A program made the position numbers and the translations under genes. Positions 8,205-17,378 of a DNA stretch of 64,000 bases are shown in pieces (position 1 is the stretch's first letter; each line of letters opens with the position of its first letter). Under the pieces are notes generated by a model. It saw only the letters and a program-made list of their open reading frames with translations. It did not search any database and was not told the DNA's origin. The stretch comes from Shewanella sp. AS1 (GTDB taxonomy: Bacteria; Pseudomonadota; Gammaproteobacteria; Enterobacterales; Shewanellaceae), in NCBI RefSeq assembly GCF_021412565.1, contig NZ_JAKCLJ010000006.1, positions 1-64,000 of the forward strand. Direction: 5' to 3'.

Positions 8205-9626
8205 ATGGCAACTAATAAATTAGTTAAGACGCGTTTTGCGCCAAGCCCCACAGGTTTCCTACACGTAGGAGGCGCTCGTACAGCACTCTATTCATGGCTT
8301 TATGCTCGCGCAAATCAGGGCGAATTTGTTTTACGTATCGAAGATACCGATATTGAACGTTCAACCCCCGAAGCTTGTGAAGCGATCTTAGAAGGTATGC
8401 AGTGGCTGGGATTGAATTGGGACGAGGGTCCTTATTACCAGACCAAGCGATTCGATCGTTACAACGAGATCATTGCGCAGATGCTGGAGCAGGGCACTGC
8501 CTATAAGTGTTACTGTAGCCGTGAACGTATTGAGGCGATGCGTGAAGAGCAAGCCGCAAAAGGTGAGCAACAAAAATATGATGGTTGCTGCCGTGATAAA
8601 GCGCCGCGTGACACAGCTGAGCCTTATGTGATCCGTTTTAAAAACCCGACTGAAGGCAGTGTGGTGTTTGACGACCATGTTCGCGGTCGAATAGAGATCA
8701 GTAACAGCCTGCTTGATGACTTAATTATTGCTCGCACTGACGGTACACCAACCTACAACTTCTGCGTAGTGGTTGATGATTGGGATATGGGGATCACTTG
8801 CGTGGTGCGTGGTGAAGACCATATCAACAACACTCCTCGTCAGATCAATATCCTTAAGGCACTCGGAGCCCCTGTGCCTGAATATGCGCACGTAGCGATG
8901 ATCTTAGGTGACGATGGTGCCAAGTTGTCTAAACGTCATGGCGCGGTAGGGGTTATGCAGTATCGTGACGACGGTTACCTACCTGAAGCCTTGTTGAACT
9001 ACTTAGTGCGTCTGGGCTGGTCACATGGGGATCAAGAGGTGTTCTCAATCGATGAGATGAAGCAACTCTTCAAGCTTGATGACATCAATAAAGCGGCTTC
9101 TGCATTCAATACAGAAAAATTGATCTGGTTGAATCAGCATTATATGAAGGAGCTGGCGCCAGAATATGTGGCTAAGCACCTTGAGTGGCATATGGCCGAT
9201 CAGAACATAGATATCAGCAATGGCCCCGCGTTAGCCAATGTGGTTTCTGCATTAGCTGAGCGTGCTAAGACCTTAAAAGAGCTAGCAGCATCGAGCCGCT
9301 ATTTCTATGAAGACTTTGCTGAATTTGAAGAAGTGGCGGCCAAGAAGCACCTTAGAGGTGTAGCAAAAGAGCCTCTTGAATTAGTACAGCAAAAATTGGC
9401 CGCTTTGCCTGAGTGGACATTAGAAGCGATTCATAAAGCAATTGAAGATACCGCTGCCGAGCTCGAAGTGGGTATGGGTAAAGTGGGAATGCCGCTGCGT
9501 GTCGCTGTGACAGGTGCGGGTATGTCTCCAGCTGTCGATTTAACCGTATTTCTCATCGGTAAGGAAGCTTGTGCACAAAGAATATCCAAAGCGATTGAAT
9601 TTGTAGCAAATAGAATAAATTCCTAA
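8205..9626 (+). CDS. gltX: Glutamate--tRNA ligase
   Basis: A 473-residue cytoplasmic class I aminoacyl-tRNA synthetase that charges tRNA-Glu. The HIGH-type motif is [11 protein letters not shown] at residues 13-23 and the KMSKS-type motif is KLSKR at 240-244. A zinc-binding insert is present ([15 protein letters not shown] near 98, followed by YDGCC), and the C-terminal alpha-helical anticodon-binding domain completes the normal length. It lies between a divergent tRNA-Val array and a downstream tRNA-Ala/tRNA-Glu array, an arrangement also seen around gltX in enterics. The enzyme therefore sits directly beside six copies of its own substrate gene. The ribosome binding site is weak. Confidence 0.98.
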   Translation: MATNKLVKTRFAPSPTGFLHVGGARTALYSWLYARANQGEFVLRIEDTDIERSTPEACEAILEGMQWLGLNWDEGPYYQTKRFDRYNEIIAQMLEQGTAYKCYCSRERIEAMREEQAAKGEQQKYDGCCRDKAPRDTAEPYVIRFKNPTEGSVVFDDHVRGRIEISNSLLDDLIIARTDGTPTYNFCVVVDDWDMGITCVVRGEDHINNTPRQINILKALGAPVPEYAHVAMILGDDGAKLSKRHGAVGVMQYRDDGYLPEALLNYLVRLGWSHGDQEVFSIDEMKQLFKLDDINKAASAFNTEKLIWLNQHYMKELAPEYVAKHLEWHMADQNIDISNGPALANVVSALAERAKTLKELAASSRYFYEDFAEFEEVAAKKHLRGVAKEPLELVQQKLAALPEWTLEAIHKAIEDTAAELEVGMGKVGMPLRVAVTGAGMSPAVDLTVFLIGKEACAQRISKAIEFVANRINS

Positions 9627-9634
9627 AAAACGAG

Positions 9635-9663
9635 TTGACACTTTTGGGTGTGCTGCATAGAAT
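9635..9663 (+). promoter_or_regulatory. Sigma-70 promoter of the tRNA-Ala/tRNA-Glu operon
   Basis: TTGACA (9635-9640) and TAGAAT (9658-9663) separated by 17 bp, followed by GCGCC, just after the gltX stop codon and about 70 bp before the first tRNA. Confidence 0.8.
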
Positions 9664-9730
9664 GCGCCTCGCAGTTGAGACACGGCTTGGTTCATATTTG
9701 CCGCACACTCAAGTGTTTTAAGTTAGAAAA

Positions 9731-9806
9731 GGGGCCTTAGCTCAGCTGGGAGAGCGCAACACTGGCAGTGTTGAGGTCAGCGGTTCGATCCCGCTAGGCT
9801 CCACCA
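9731..9806 (+). tRNA. tRNA-Ala (anticodon GGC), copy 1
   Basis: A 76-nt cloverleaf: acceptor GGGGCCT/AGGCTCC, anticodon loop CTGGCAG (GGC), T-arm AGCGG-TTCGATC-CCGCT and encoded CCA. First gene of the operon. Confidence 0.97.
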
Positions 9807-9899
9807 TCTAACTCAAAGCGTTAATGTTTCTTCCTTGTGAAGATGGCCTACAAGCATTGACGAGAATTCACTCGATACAGAGTATAACGTATCCTCGGC

Positions 9900-9975
9900 G
9901 TCCCATTCGTCTAGAGGCCTAGGACACCGCCCTTTCACGGCGGTAACAGGGGTTCGAATCCCCTATGGGATACCA
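9900..9975 (+). tRNA. tRNA-Glu (anticodon TTC), copy 1
   Basis: A 76-nt cloverleaf with acceptor GTCCCAT/ATGGGAT, anticodon stem CCGCC/GGCGG, loop CTTTCAC (TTC), T-arm AGGGG-TTCGAAT-CCCCT and encoded CCA. Confidence 0.97.
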
Positions 9976-10084
9976 CTTATTTAAGAGTGGTTGACTGATA
10001 AGTTGACGATTCGATAGCGTTAAAGCAATAGCCTACTGGCTTTGACGAGTATTCACTCGATACAGAGTATAAGGTATCAAAAGT

Positions 10085-10160
10085 GTCCCATTCGTCTAGA
10101 GGCCTAGGACACCGCCCTTTCACGGCGGTAACAGGGGTTCGAATCCCCTATGGGATACCA
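10085..10160 (+). tRNA. tRNA-Glu (anticodon TTC), copy 2
   Basis: Identical to copy 1, with TTC anticodon and encoded CCA. Confidence 0.97.
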
Positions 10161-10269
10161 CTTATTTAAGAGTGGTTGACTGATAAGTTGACGATTCGAT
10201 AGCGTTAAAGCAATAGCCTACTGGCTTTGACGAGTATTCACTCGATACAGAGTATAACGTATCAAAAGT

Positions 10270-10345
10270 GTCCCATTCGTCTAGAGGCCTAGGACACCGC
10301 CCTTTCACGGCGGTAACAGGGGTTCGAATCCCCTATGGGATACCA
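10270..10345 (+). tRNA. tRNA-Glu (anticodon TTC), copy 3
   Basis: Identical to copy 1, with TTC anticodon and encoded CCA. Confidence 0.97.
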
Positions 10346-10456
10346 CTTATTTAAGAGTGGTTGACTGCATAAGTTAACGATTCGATAGCGTTGATGTTTA
10401 GCCTACAGGCATCAATGAGTATTCACTCTCTTACGGAGTCTAAACGTAAGACCGGC

Positions 10457-10532
10457 GTCCCATTCGTCTAGAGGCCTAGGACACCGCCCTTTCACGGCGG
10501 TAACAGGGGTTCGAATCCCCTATGGGATACCA
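10457..10532 (+). tRNA. tRNA-Glu (anticodon TTC), copy 4
   Basis: Identical to copy 1; the spacer before it is slightly diverged (a TCACTCTCTTACGG variant). Confidence 0.97.
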
Positions 10533-10642
10533 CTTATTTATAGAGTGGTTGACTGATAAGTTGACGATTCGATAGCGTTAAAGCAATAGCCTACTGGCTT
10601 TGACGAGTATTCACTCGATACAGAGTATAAGGTATCAAAAGT

Positions 10643-10730
10643 GTCCCATTCGTCTAGAGGCCTAGGACACCGCCCACTTTGGTTTATAAAGAGTCGGCGG
10701 TAACAGAGGGTTGAATCCCTCGGGATACCA
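10643..10730 (+). pseudogene. Degenerate tRNA-Glu, copy 5
   Basis: The first 33 bases and the anticodon stem CCGCC/GGCGG match the other copies, but the seven-base anticodon loop is replaced by 21 bases (CACTTTGGTTTATAAAGAGT plus C) containing a small inner CTTT/AAAG hairpin with no proper anticodon. The T loop has lost one base (TTGAAT), and the 3' acceptor strand has lost two bases (CGGGAT instead of ATGGGAT). It should not work as a normal glutamate tRNA, although the 5' half, spacers and terminal ACCA are intact. Confidence 0.8.
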
Positions 10731-10840
10731 CTTATTTACAGAGTGGTTGACTATTAAGTTGACGATTCGATAGCGTTAAAGCAATAGCCTACTGGCTTTG
10801 ACGAGTATTCACTCGATACAGAGTATAACGTATCAAAAGT

Positions 10841-10916
10841 GTCCCATTCGTCTAGAGGCCTAGGACACCGCCCTTTCACGGCGGTAACAGGGGTTCGAAT
10901 CCCCTATGGGATACCA
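10841..10916 (+). tRNA. tRNA-Glu (anticodon TTC), copy 6
   Basis: Identical to copies 1-4, with intact loop and CCA, so the operon continues normally after the degenerate unit. Confidence 0.97.
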
Positions 10917-10959
10917 CTTATTTTAAATTCATGTTGATAACGTGAGTTTTACCCAAATT

Positions 10960-11035
10960 GGGGCCTTAGCTCAGCTGGGAGAGCGCAACACTGGCAGTGT
11001 TGAGGTCAGCGGTTCGATCCCGCTAGGCTCCACCA
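10960..11035 (+). tRNA. tRNA-Ala (anticodon GGC), copy 2
   Basis: Identical to the first tRNA-Ala gene; it is the last gene of the operon, just before a strong terminator. Confidence 0.97.
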
Positions 11036-11060
11036 TATAAGCGTTGTCCAAACGCTAAAA

Positions 11061-11089
11061 AGACTACCTAAATGGTAGTCTTTTTTTTT
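11061..11089 (+). terminator. Rho-independent terminator of the tRNA-Ala/Glu operon
   Basis: AGACTACC (11061-11068) pairs with GGTAGTCT and is followed by a run of eight to nine T. Confidence 0.92.
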
Positions 11090-11141
11090 GCCATTTTCTC
11101 TAGCTAACAGGTCTGTATCCCAACTACCTTCGGCTTGTTTC

Positions 11142-11855
11142 TTATTCTTCAGTCAGTGAGATTTGATCTGCAATGGCTCGGTAGGCTTCTAGGCTTGCTT
11201 GAGCCTGAACCTTATCGCTATGCACCATCAGTTGGTAATGATTTAAGAGGCGTTTTAAATAGCGCTGGCTTGCCTGTGTTTGAGAATCATCTGCTTGCCA
11301 CAATGTATTGCCATAAGGCGTAATGGGCTCGCCAGGCGCGTCATTAGAGACAAACAAGACTTCATAAAATCGACCATTCTCCTCAACCAACACCTCCTGC
11401 TTCAACGACAGCTTGAGTGTGATGAGTTGTTGTCTTAACTGCAGCGGCGTTTTTACCGGGCATAACAGAAAATCGAGGGCTTTGTTCCCAAAGCCTTGTT
11501 GGAGCTGGGTGACAAAGTGGATCATTAAATCTTCCCCAACCCCAGCAAGAATGATCAACTGCCTGCCAGAATATGTATCGAGCGGCAGGGTAGAGACATC
11601 CTGGCAATGGGTTTGCCATTGATACTGAGCAGGGGGATAAAAGCGCAACAGTTTGTCATGGACAGATGTGATAAGCGAAGGGACGATATCGACAAAATGG
11701 ATTGTGGCGCCTGTCTGTTTTAATAATAGATCTGCGCCGAGGAATCCGTGGTCACAGCAGCAATCCCAGATATGATCGTATTTTGTCTGCCCGTCAGGGC
11801 TCACTTCATTGATGGCCAAATCGGCCAGTTGTTGCAGGCGCTTACTGAGTTTCAC
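11142..11855 (-). CDS. trmK: tRNA (adenine(22)-N(1))-methyltransferase TrmK family
   Basis: A 237-residue cytoplasmic SAM-dependent methyltransferase of the TrmK (DUF633-type) family, which methylates N1 of A22 in some tRNAs. The SAM-binding region is DHIWDCCCDHGFLGADLLLK near residues 27-46; further conserved pieces are HFVDIVPSLI and LIILAGVGEDLMIHF (near 100). Length is normal. It is a single gene on the minus strand, convergent with the tRNA-Ala/Glu operon, which is a fitting but probably coincidental neighbour. No ribosome binding site stands out. Substrate assignment is by family only. Confidence 0.8.
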   Translation of the reverse strand: MKLSKRLQQLADLAINEVSPDGQTKYDHIWDCCCDHGFLGADLLLKQTGATIHFVDIVPSLITSVHDKLLRFYPPAQYQWQTHCQDVSTLPLDTYSGRQLIILAGVGEDLMIHFVTQLQQGFGNKALDFLLCPVKTPLQLRQQLITLKLSLKQEVLVEENGRFYEVLFVSNDAPGEPITPYGNTLWQADDSQTQASQRYLKRLLNHYQLMVHSDKVQAQASLEAYRAIADQISLTEE

Positions 11856-12043
11856 GTTTATATCGATTTGACAAAAAGGCGCACATTGTAATGTGTTTAC
11901 CCAAGGAGGCGAATGGTTTTTGTGCTGATTTGGGATCGCAAAGCTGTGGTTTGAAATAATTAGGCTGTTCTGCGATAGCTAAGCTGTGAACTCGCCAAGC
12001 CCAGGTGTTTAGCTAAGGCTTGGCGGTGAGGATGAAAACGGAA

Positions 12044-13873
12044 TCAATCTATTCCGAGGAAACCACCTGTCTGATGCGCCCAGAGTTGGGCGTAGATACC
12101 GCCTTGTTGGATCAGCTCCTGATGGGTACCTTGCTCGACAATTTTGCCTTGGTCCAACACGATCAACCTGTCCATGGCCGCGATGGTCGAAAGACGGTGG
12201 GCGATGGCAATCACGGTTTTGCCTGCCATCAATTGATACAGACTCTCCTGAATCGCCGCCTCGATCTCTGAGTCCAGTGCCGATGTGGCTTCATCCAACA
12301 ACAGGATGGGGGCATTCTTTAATAGCACTCGCGCGATGGCAATGCGTTGGCGTTGTCCACCCGAGAGCTTGACCCCGCGCTCACCGACCTGGGCATCCAG
12401 GCCATGATTGCCGTTTGGATCGCTAAGTCCCTTAATAAAGTTGAAGGCCTGAGCCTGTTTTATCGCCTGTTCCAGCTCCTCATCCGTGGCATCGGGCCTG
12501 CCGTAGCGGATATTATCCCGAATCGAGCGATGCAGCAGGGAAGTATCTTGAGTCACCATGCCGATATTGGAGCGCAGCGAGTCCTGAGTGACCTCGCGAA
12601 TATCCTGTCCATCTATGCTGATCGCGCCTTTTTCGACATCATGAAAGCGCATCAGCAGATTGACCAGGGTGGACTTACCCGCGCCGGAGCGTCCAACCAG
12701 CCCCACTTTTTCACCCGGCTTGATATTCAGATCCAGATCTGTGATCACGCCACTCTGCTCACCATAATGGAAGCTCACATGGTTGAAATCGATTTTCCCC
12801 TGACGAACCTCAAGCTCTGTGGCGTTCGGCTTGTCATTGATGGTTGTGGGTTTGGCTAGGGTGTTCATGCCATCGGCCACAGTGCCTATGTTTTCGAACA
12901 GGGCGCTGATCTCCCACATGATCCACTGTGACATACCGTTAAGGCGCAGAGAGAGACTGATTGCCACGGCAATTGCGCCGATTGTGATGGCATTGTCACG
13001 CCACAACCAGATAGCAACCGCCGCTATGGTGAAGGCCAGCAGATAGTTGATCACCTGCACGCTGACGTTGATGCCGGTGACCAGGCGCATCTGGCGATAC
13101 ACAGTATCGAGAAAACTGGTCATGCTCTCTTTGGCGTATTCGGCCTCTTTTTGCGTGTGAGAAAACAGTTTTACCGTGGAGATATTGGTGTAACTGTCGA
13201 CTATACGCCCCGTCATGCTGGAGCGGGCATCGGCCTGTTCGGTAGAGACTTTCTTTAACTTGGGCAGAAAATAGACTTGCAGCGCAACATAAAACACTAA
13301 CCACACCAGCATGGGCGCCATCAATCTCATGTCAGCATCGGCGATGATCACTAGCATAGACACGAAATAGACCAGAATATACACCAAGACATCCAGCAGC
13401 TTAGTCACAGTCTCCCGCACGGCAAGCGAAGTCTGCATCACCTTGGTTGCGATGCGCCCTGCAAAATCATTCTGATAGAAGGCCACGCTCTGCTTCAGCA
13501 GATACCTGTGGGCTAACCAACGGATCGACATGGGATAATTCCCGAGCAGTCCTTGGTATACCACCCAGGCATGCAATAACACCAATGCTGGGATCACCAC
13601 TAACACTAATAATGTCATGGTCAGTAGGGTGTCACCTTGTTCTGCAAACAAGCTTTGCGGCGTATGGTTTGCCAACATATCCACGAGATCGCCCATAAAA
13701 GCAAACAATGAGACTTCCAGCACGGCCAATGTCGCGGTTAACACAGACATTAACAACAACGGGATCTCAAACCCCTTAGTATAATGACGACAAAAGGCAT
13801 AGATCCCTTTCGGTGGCTGGGCAGGATCGCGATCGGGCAGGGCATCGACCCAGGCTTCAAAACGTTTAAACAT
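12044..13873 (-). CDS. ABC exporter, fused permease and ATPase
   Basis: A 609-residue half-transporter that should act as a homodimer or heterodimer in the inner membrane. Residues about 35-335 hold six transmembrane helices. The nucleotide-binding domain shows Walker A GRSGAGKST at 394-402, the Q-loop glutamine at 442, signature LSGGQ at 503-507, Walker B ILLLDE at 523-528 and the switch His at 559. It belongs to the multidrug/lipid exporter-like type; the substrate is unknown. It stands alone on the minus strand with no accessory protein nearby. Confidence 0.92.
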   Translation of the reverse strand: MFKRFEAWVDALPDRDPAQPPKGIYAFCRHYTKGFEIPLLLMSVLTATLAVLEVSLFAFMGDLVDMLANHTPQSLFAEQGDTLLTMTLLVLVVIPALVLLHAWVVYQGLLGNYPMSIRWLAHRYLLKQSVAFYQNDFAGRIATKVMQTSLAVRETVTKLLDVLVYILVYFVSMLVIIADADMRLMAPMLVWLVFYVALQVYFLPKLKKVSTEQADARSSMTGRIVDSYTNISTVKLFSHTQKEAEYAKESMTSFLDTVYRQMRLVTGINVSVQVINYLLAFTIAAVAIWLWRDNAITIGAIAVAISLSLRLNGMSQWIMWEISALFENIGTVADGMNTLAKPTTINDKPNATELEVRQGKIDFNHVSFHYGEQSGVITDLDLNIKPGEKVGLVGRSGAGKSTLVNLLMRFHDVEKGAISIDGQDIREVTQDSLRSNIGMVTQDTSLLHRSIRDNIRYGRPDATDEELEQAIKQAQAFNFIKGLSDPNGNHGLDAQVGERGVKLSGGQRQRIAIARVLLKNAPILLLDEATSALDSEIEAAIQESLYQLMAGKTVIAIAHRLSTIAAMDRLIVLDQGKIVEQGTHQELIQQGGIYAQLWAHQTGGFLGID

Positions 13874-14071
13874 TCATGTCCTTAATTGATGATACAGGCG
13901 AAAGTATAAAGCCAATATCATATAGTAGCTTGGCGTGTTCGCCTAAATCTTAAATTACTCACTGCTGATACTAGGCGGGTTTTCACATTCAGTTCCGTTT
14001 TCCGCTAGTATCAGAACCTTACTTGCATTAGAGTTGAGCCAAGGAATGCGGTAAAGATAGGGCACAACTAA

Positions 14072-15658
14072 ATGGGACTTAGAGATAGCTATACACAGGA
14101 GCATTTTCGCCGGGCACGCTTGTCCCGGGATAAACGCTTCGATGGCATTTTCTATGTGGGGGTGTACTCTACCGGCATCTATTGCCGTCCTATCTGCCCG
14201 GCACCGAGCGCGAAAGAGTCGAATGTCGGTTATTTCCGTTCAGCCTTAGCCGCGGCCAATGCAGGATTGCGGCCCTGCCTGCGTTGTCGCCCCGACAGTG
14301 CGCCGCAATCCAATCCCTGGATAGGCACGCAAACCAGCGTCAACCGCGCACTTGCCTTGATTAACGGCGGCGCTTTATCTGGCCCCAATGCCCTTTCTAT
14401 TGAGGCTCTTGCAGAAAAACTGGGGATCACCAGTCGTTATCTTCGGGATCTGTTTCATCAACACATAGGCGCCTCGCCGAAACAATATGCGCTATATCGA
14501 CAACTCATGTTCGCCAAGCAACTACTGCATCAGACAAAGATGCCGATCACCGATGTGGCTTTTGCCGCAGGGTTTAACAGCGTCAGGCGTTTTAACGAGT
14601 TGTTTCAGCAGCAACTGCAGATGACGCCAAGTTCACTTCGAAAAAGTACCCTTAGAAATAGCGCGATCAGTAAAAGCACAATCAGAAAAAGCGAAGTGTG
14701 TCAGAATGCCACCGAAACCCATCTCGGCGACGACCCGGCCAGCCTAAATTTGATCTTGAGTTACCGGCCGCCCTTTAACTGGCCGCATATGCGTGAATTT
14801 TATCGTCTGCGTCAGGTTGAGGGCATGGAATGGATTGGCGATGATCATTATGGCCGCAGTTTTCAGTGGCAAGGCGTGACGGGGTATTTCCTTGCCTATC
14901 ATCTTGAAGACGCTGCCAGTTTCAGGGTCAAAATCGTTCTGAGTGAACCAGAGGAGCTGGTGCATTTAAGTGCCATAGTGGCCAATATCCGCCGGGTATT
15001 GGATCTCGATGCCGACTTGGCAGAAGTCGAGCAACGTTTGTCTGATACCGCCCTTAATCTGCCTAGGATCAATTCGGGCGTTCGCATTCCTGGGATCTGG
15101 TCGCCTTTCGAGGCGGCATGCCGTGCGGTGCTGGGCCAGCAGGTGAGTGTGACTCAGGCGATAAAGCTGCTCGGCCAGTTGGTTAATGCTTATGGTGAAC
15201 AGCTCAATATCGAGGGAAAGGCTGTCACTCTGTTTCCCACACCAGATGCAATCGCGGCAGCAAGGCTCGATGAACTTAAGATGCCTGGGATCCGCAAGCA
15301 GGCCCTGATTGCCCTGGCAGAGCTGCTGGTGCATAAACCAGAGGCGCAGCTCGAAGAGTGGCTGGAGATCAAAGGCATAGGCCCCTGGACTCTCGACTAT
15401 GTGCGCCTGCGCGGCCTGAGTCTGCCGGATGTGTTGTTAACTGGGGATCTAGTGGTAAAAAACCAGATACTGAGTCACTTGCCTCAATCACAGCAGATGC
15501 AGTGCTGTAGCGAGCCAAAACTGAATGAGAAAAGCCTGGATGAGAAAAGCATTAAGCGCCTCAAGCAAAAAGCCTATATGAGCTATAGTACCGAGCTTGC
15601 AAAACAGGTTTCTCCCTGGGGCAGTTATCTGACGTTTCAATTATGGAGTTTACAATGA
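14072..15658 (+). CDS. Ada-type regulator fused to AlkA DNA-3-methyladenine glycosylase II
   Basis: A 528-residue fusion of three modules. Residues 1-78 are an Ada metal-binding domain with cysteines at 38, 42, 69 and 72 (Cys38 being the likely methyl acceptor for phosphotriesters). Residues about 85-190 are an AraC-type DNA-binding domain, and residues about 230-525 an AlkA-like glycosylase with a helix-hairpin-helix (EIKGIGPWTLDYVRLRGL) and catalytic Asp459 in the TGDLVV segment. It senses and repairs alkylated bases and probably activates its own transcription. The stop overlaps the ogt start. Two low-complexity insertions occur: a Lys/Ser-rich linker around residues 188-215 and a Glu/Lys-rich stretch near residues 485-503. 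Confidence 0.92.
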   Translation: MGLRDSYTQEHFRRARLSRDKRFDGIFYVGVYSTGIYCRPICPAPSAKESNVGYFRSALAAANAGLRPCLRCRPDSAPQSNPWIGTQTSVNRALALINGGALSGPNALSIEALAEKLGITSRYLRDLFHQHIGASPKQYALYRQLMFAKQLLHQTKMPITDVAFAAGFNSVRRFNELFQQQLQMTPSSLRKSTLRNSAISKSTIRKSEVCQNATETHLGDDPASLNLILSYRPPFNWPHMREFYRLRQVEGMEWIGDDHYGRSFQWQGVTGYFLAYHLEDAASFRVKIVLSEPEELVHLSAIVANIRRVLDLDADLAEVEQRLSDTALNLPRINSGVRIPGIWSPFEAACRAVLGQQVSVTQAIKLLGQLVNAYGEQLNIEGKAVTLFPTPDAIAAARLDELKMPGIRKQALIALAELLVHKPEAQLEEWLEIKGIGPWTLDYVRLRGLSLPDVLLTGDLVVKNQILSHLPQSQQMQCCSEPKLNEKSLDEKSIKRLKQKAYMSYSTELAKQVSPWGSYLTFQLWSLQ

Positions 15659-16221
15659 AAGCCAAAGCCCAAATGCTCTATCGCGCCATGTTTAAGCAGC
15701 AGGGGCAGAGCCATTATCAGCCATTGGCCTCTTTATCTCTACAAAGCCCAATTGGCACAATAGTGCTGGCGGCCAATCGCTATGGCTTGACCCACCTGAC
15801 ACTCATGCCTCAGGCACACCATGATTGGCCAGCAAGGGAGATCAGCCTGTTTGCAGGCGATGAGGCCGATAAAGTAGCGGCAAAGGTACATCTTGCGCAC
15901 GCTAAAGCCGAACTGACCGATTATTTTAGCGGCGTACTCAAGGCGTTTACTGTGCCGCTGGCGCCTGTCGGTACGCCATTTCAGCATCAGGTCTGGCAGG
16001 CGTTACTTGCTCAACCCTATGGTCAATATTGCAGTTACAGCGATATCGCCAGCGCCATCGATAATCCCAAGGCGGTGAGGGCGGTAGGCAGTGCCAATGG
16101 CGCGAACCACATTGCGATTATTATTCCCTGTCACAGAATCATAGGCAAAAGCGGCACCTTAACCGGTTATGCCTACGGCCTTGATGTGAAGCAAGCCTTG
16201 CTAAACTTGGAAGGTGTATAG
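15655..16221 (+). CDS. ogt: Methylated-DNA--[protein]-cysteine S-methyltransferase
   Basis: A suicide repair protein of 188 residues that removes methyl groups from O6-methylguanine. The acceptor cysteine is Cys159 in IIIPCHRIIG, and the DNA-binding helix region with AVRAVGSANGANH precedes it. The start at 15655 is preferred because TGGAG lies seven bases upstream and the ATG overlaps the TGA of the upstream AlkA fusion, indicating translational coupling; an in-frame ATG at 15643 is possible but lacks a site. With the Ada-AlkA fusion it makes a two-gene alkylation-repair operon. The N-terminal domain is of the short Ogt type, not full Ada. Confidence 0.92.
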   Translation: MKAKAQMLYRAMFKQQGQSHYQPLASLSLQSPIGTIVLAANRYGLTHLTLMPQAHHDWPAREISLFAGDEADKVAAKVHLAHAKAELTDYFSGVLKAFTVPLAPVGTPFQHQVWQALLAQPYGQYCSYSDIASAIDNPKAVRAVGSANGANHIAIIIPCHRIIGKSGTLTGYAYGLDVKQALLNLEGV

Positions 16222-16271
16222 TCAATTAGCGCAGATTCAAAGAGAGCGGGACAGTACTTGTAGTGGAGCAG

Positions 16272-17126
16272 TTACTCAGGAAGCGGGATAAACTCATTGT
16301 CATCGCCTGGGATGGAAGGGAACTTACCTTCAACCCAACGCTGCTCAGCCTCTTTTAATTTCTCTTGGCTGTAAGCAACAAAATTCCAGCGAAGCATAGG
16401 GGCTTTTGTAAACTTTTCGCCGCCGAGTAAGAAGTATCGGCTGTTCTCTAATGTGCAGATACTCTGCTCATCTTGCAGAATGACAAACTGTCCAGCTTCA
16501 TAGATCTCTTCGCCAATTTGAACCTTACCTGAAATCACATAGCAGGCCGTTTCTGAATCACTGCAAGGGCGCGCAATTTCCGCTCCGGCTTCGGTGATCA
16601 CATCCAGATAAAACATCGGCGAATAGGTTTTTATCGGGGAGGTATAGCCATAGGCATCGCCAGCAATCAATCGCATCATGACTCTTTCCCTATGGATATA
16701 GGGTAATTTCATTCGATTGATGTGCAAAAAGCTAGGTTCTATCTCGGTTTTATCTTTCGGTAGTGCCACCCAGCACTGCAAGCCGTTTAACTTATGGTCG
16801 CTTCCTCGGGTTTCAAGTGTTTCCCGTTCAGAATGGACAATGCCTTTGCCTGCTGTCATCCAGTTAACATCGCCGGGACAAATCTCTTGAATATTGCCCA
16901 AGCTGTCCCTGTGCAGTATGTTGCCTTCGAGCAAGTAAGTGATGGTTGCTAAGCCGATATGCGGATGAGGCCTTACATTTACGCCATGGCCTGCGGGGAA
17001 GTGCGCTGGGCCCATGTGATCGATGAAAACAAATGGCCCTACCATTTTTTGTTTTACGCTGGGGATGATGCGGGAGACAGAAAAGCCACCTAAATCTTTC
17101 TTTTGGGGATTGATCAAGAGTGGCAT
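16272..17126 (-). CDS. Pirin family protein
   Basis: A 284-residue bicupin. The start at 17126 (MPLLINPQKKDLGGFSVSR) is chosen because AAAGGAGC precedes it; the longer frame would add a non-homologous hydrophobic stretch. The N-terminal cupin carries the pirin metal ligands in RPHPHIGLATITYLLEG and the matching MTAGKGIVHSE segment; the C-terminal cupin has AGQFVILQDEQ. Bacterial pirins include quercetin dioxygenases and metabolic regulators, so the exact role is open. It is convergent with ogt. Confidence 0.9.
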   Translation of the reverse strand: MPLLINPQKKDLGGFSVSRIIPSVKQKMVGPFVFIDHMGPAHFPAGHGVNVRPHPHIGLATITYLLEGNILHRDSLGNIQEICPGDVNWMTAGKGIVHSERETLETRGSDHKLNGLQCWVALPKDKTEIEPSFLHINRMKLPYIHRERVMMRLIAGDAYGYTSPIKTYSPMFYLDVITEAGAEIARPCSDSETACYVISGKVQIGEEIYEAGQFVILQDEQSICTLENSRYFLLGGEKFTKAPMLRWNFVAYSQEKLKEAEQRWVEGKFPSIPGDDNEFIPLPE

Positions 17127-17378
17127 AGTCGCTCCTTTATGAGTTTGATTTATAAGCATACTATTAAATAAAAATAGCGAGCAAATAAAAATAGTGGGCG
17201 GATAGAAATCGCGAGCCAATAGACATAGCACGCTTGCAATAGCTAGCCATTGCAAGCGTACAAATGTAGCGCATCATTTAGATTCGTCGTCTATCCCATT
17301 TTAGAAATGCTGCAGAGCTTTCTGGGGGCTTTTGCAGTACAATGGCGCCTTAAATGACTTTAGGCACTTTTACCTTAT

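Larger units (their letters stand above)
9900..10916 (+). repeat. Tandem array of six tRNA-Glu units, period about 185 bp
   Basis: Starts of successive tRNA-Glu units are spaced 185, 185, 187, 186 and 198 bp. The spacers are also nearly identical (CTTATTTAAGAGTGGTTGAC, then ACGATTCGATAGCGTTAAAG, then ACGAGTATTCACTCGATACA), so the duplicated unit is tRNA plus spacer. The array would be prone to unequal recombination. Confidence 0.9.

Noticed and set aside
9900..10916. Regular repeats that could suggest a CRISPR array
   Set aside because: The repeated units are full tRNA-Glu genes with conserved spacers; period is about 185 bp and spacers are alike, the opposite of a CRISPR array.
12347..12859. 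170-codon plus-strand frame opposite the ABC exporter
   Set aside because: It is a mirror of the conserved ATPase domain on the other strand, with no ribosome binding site.
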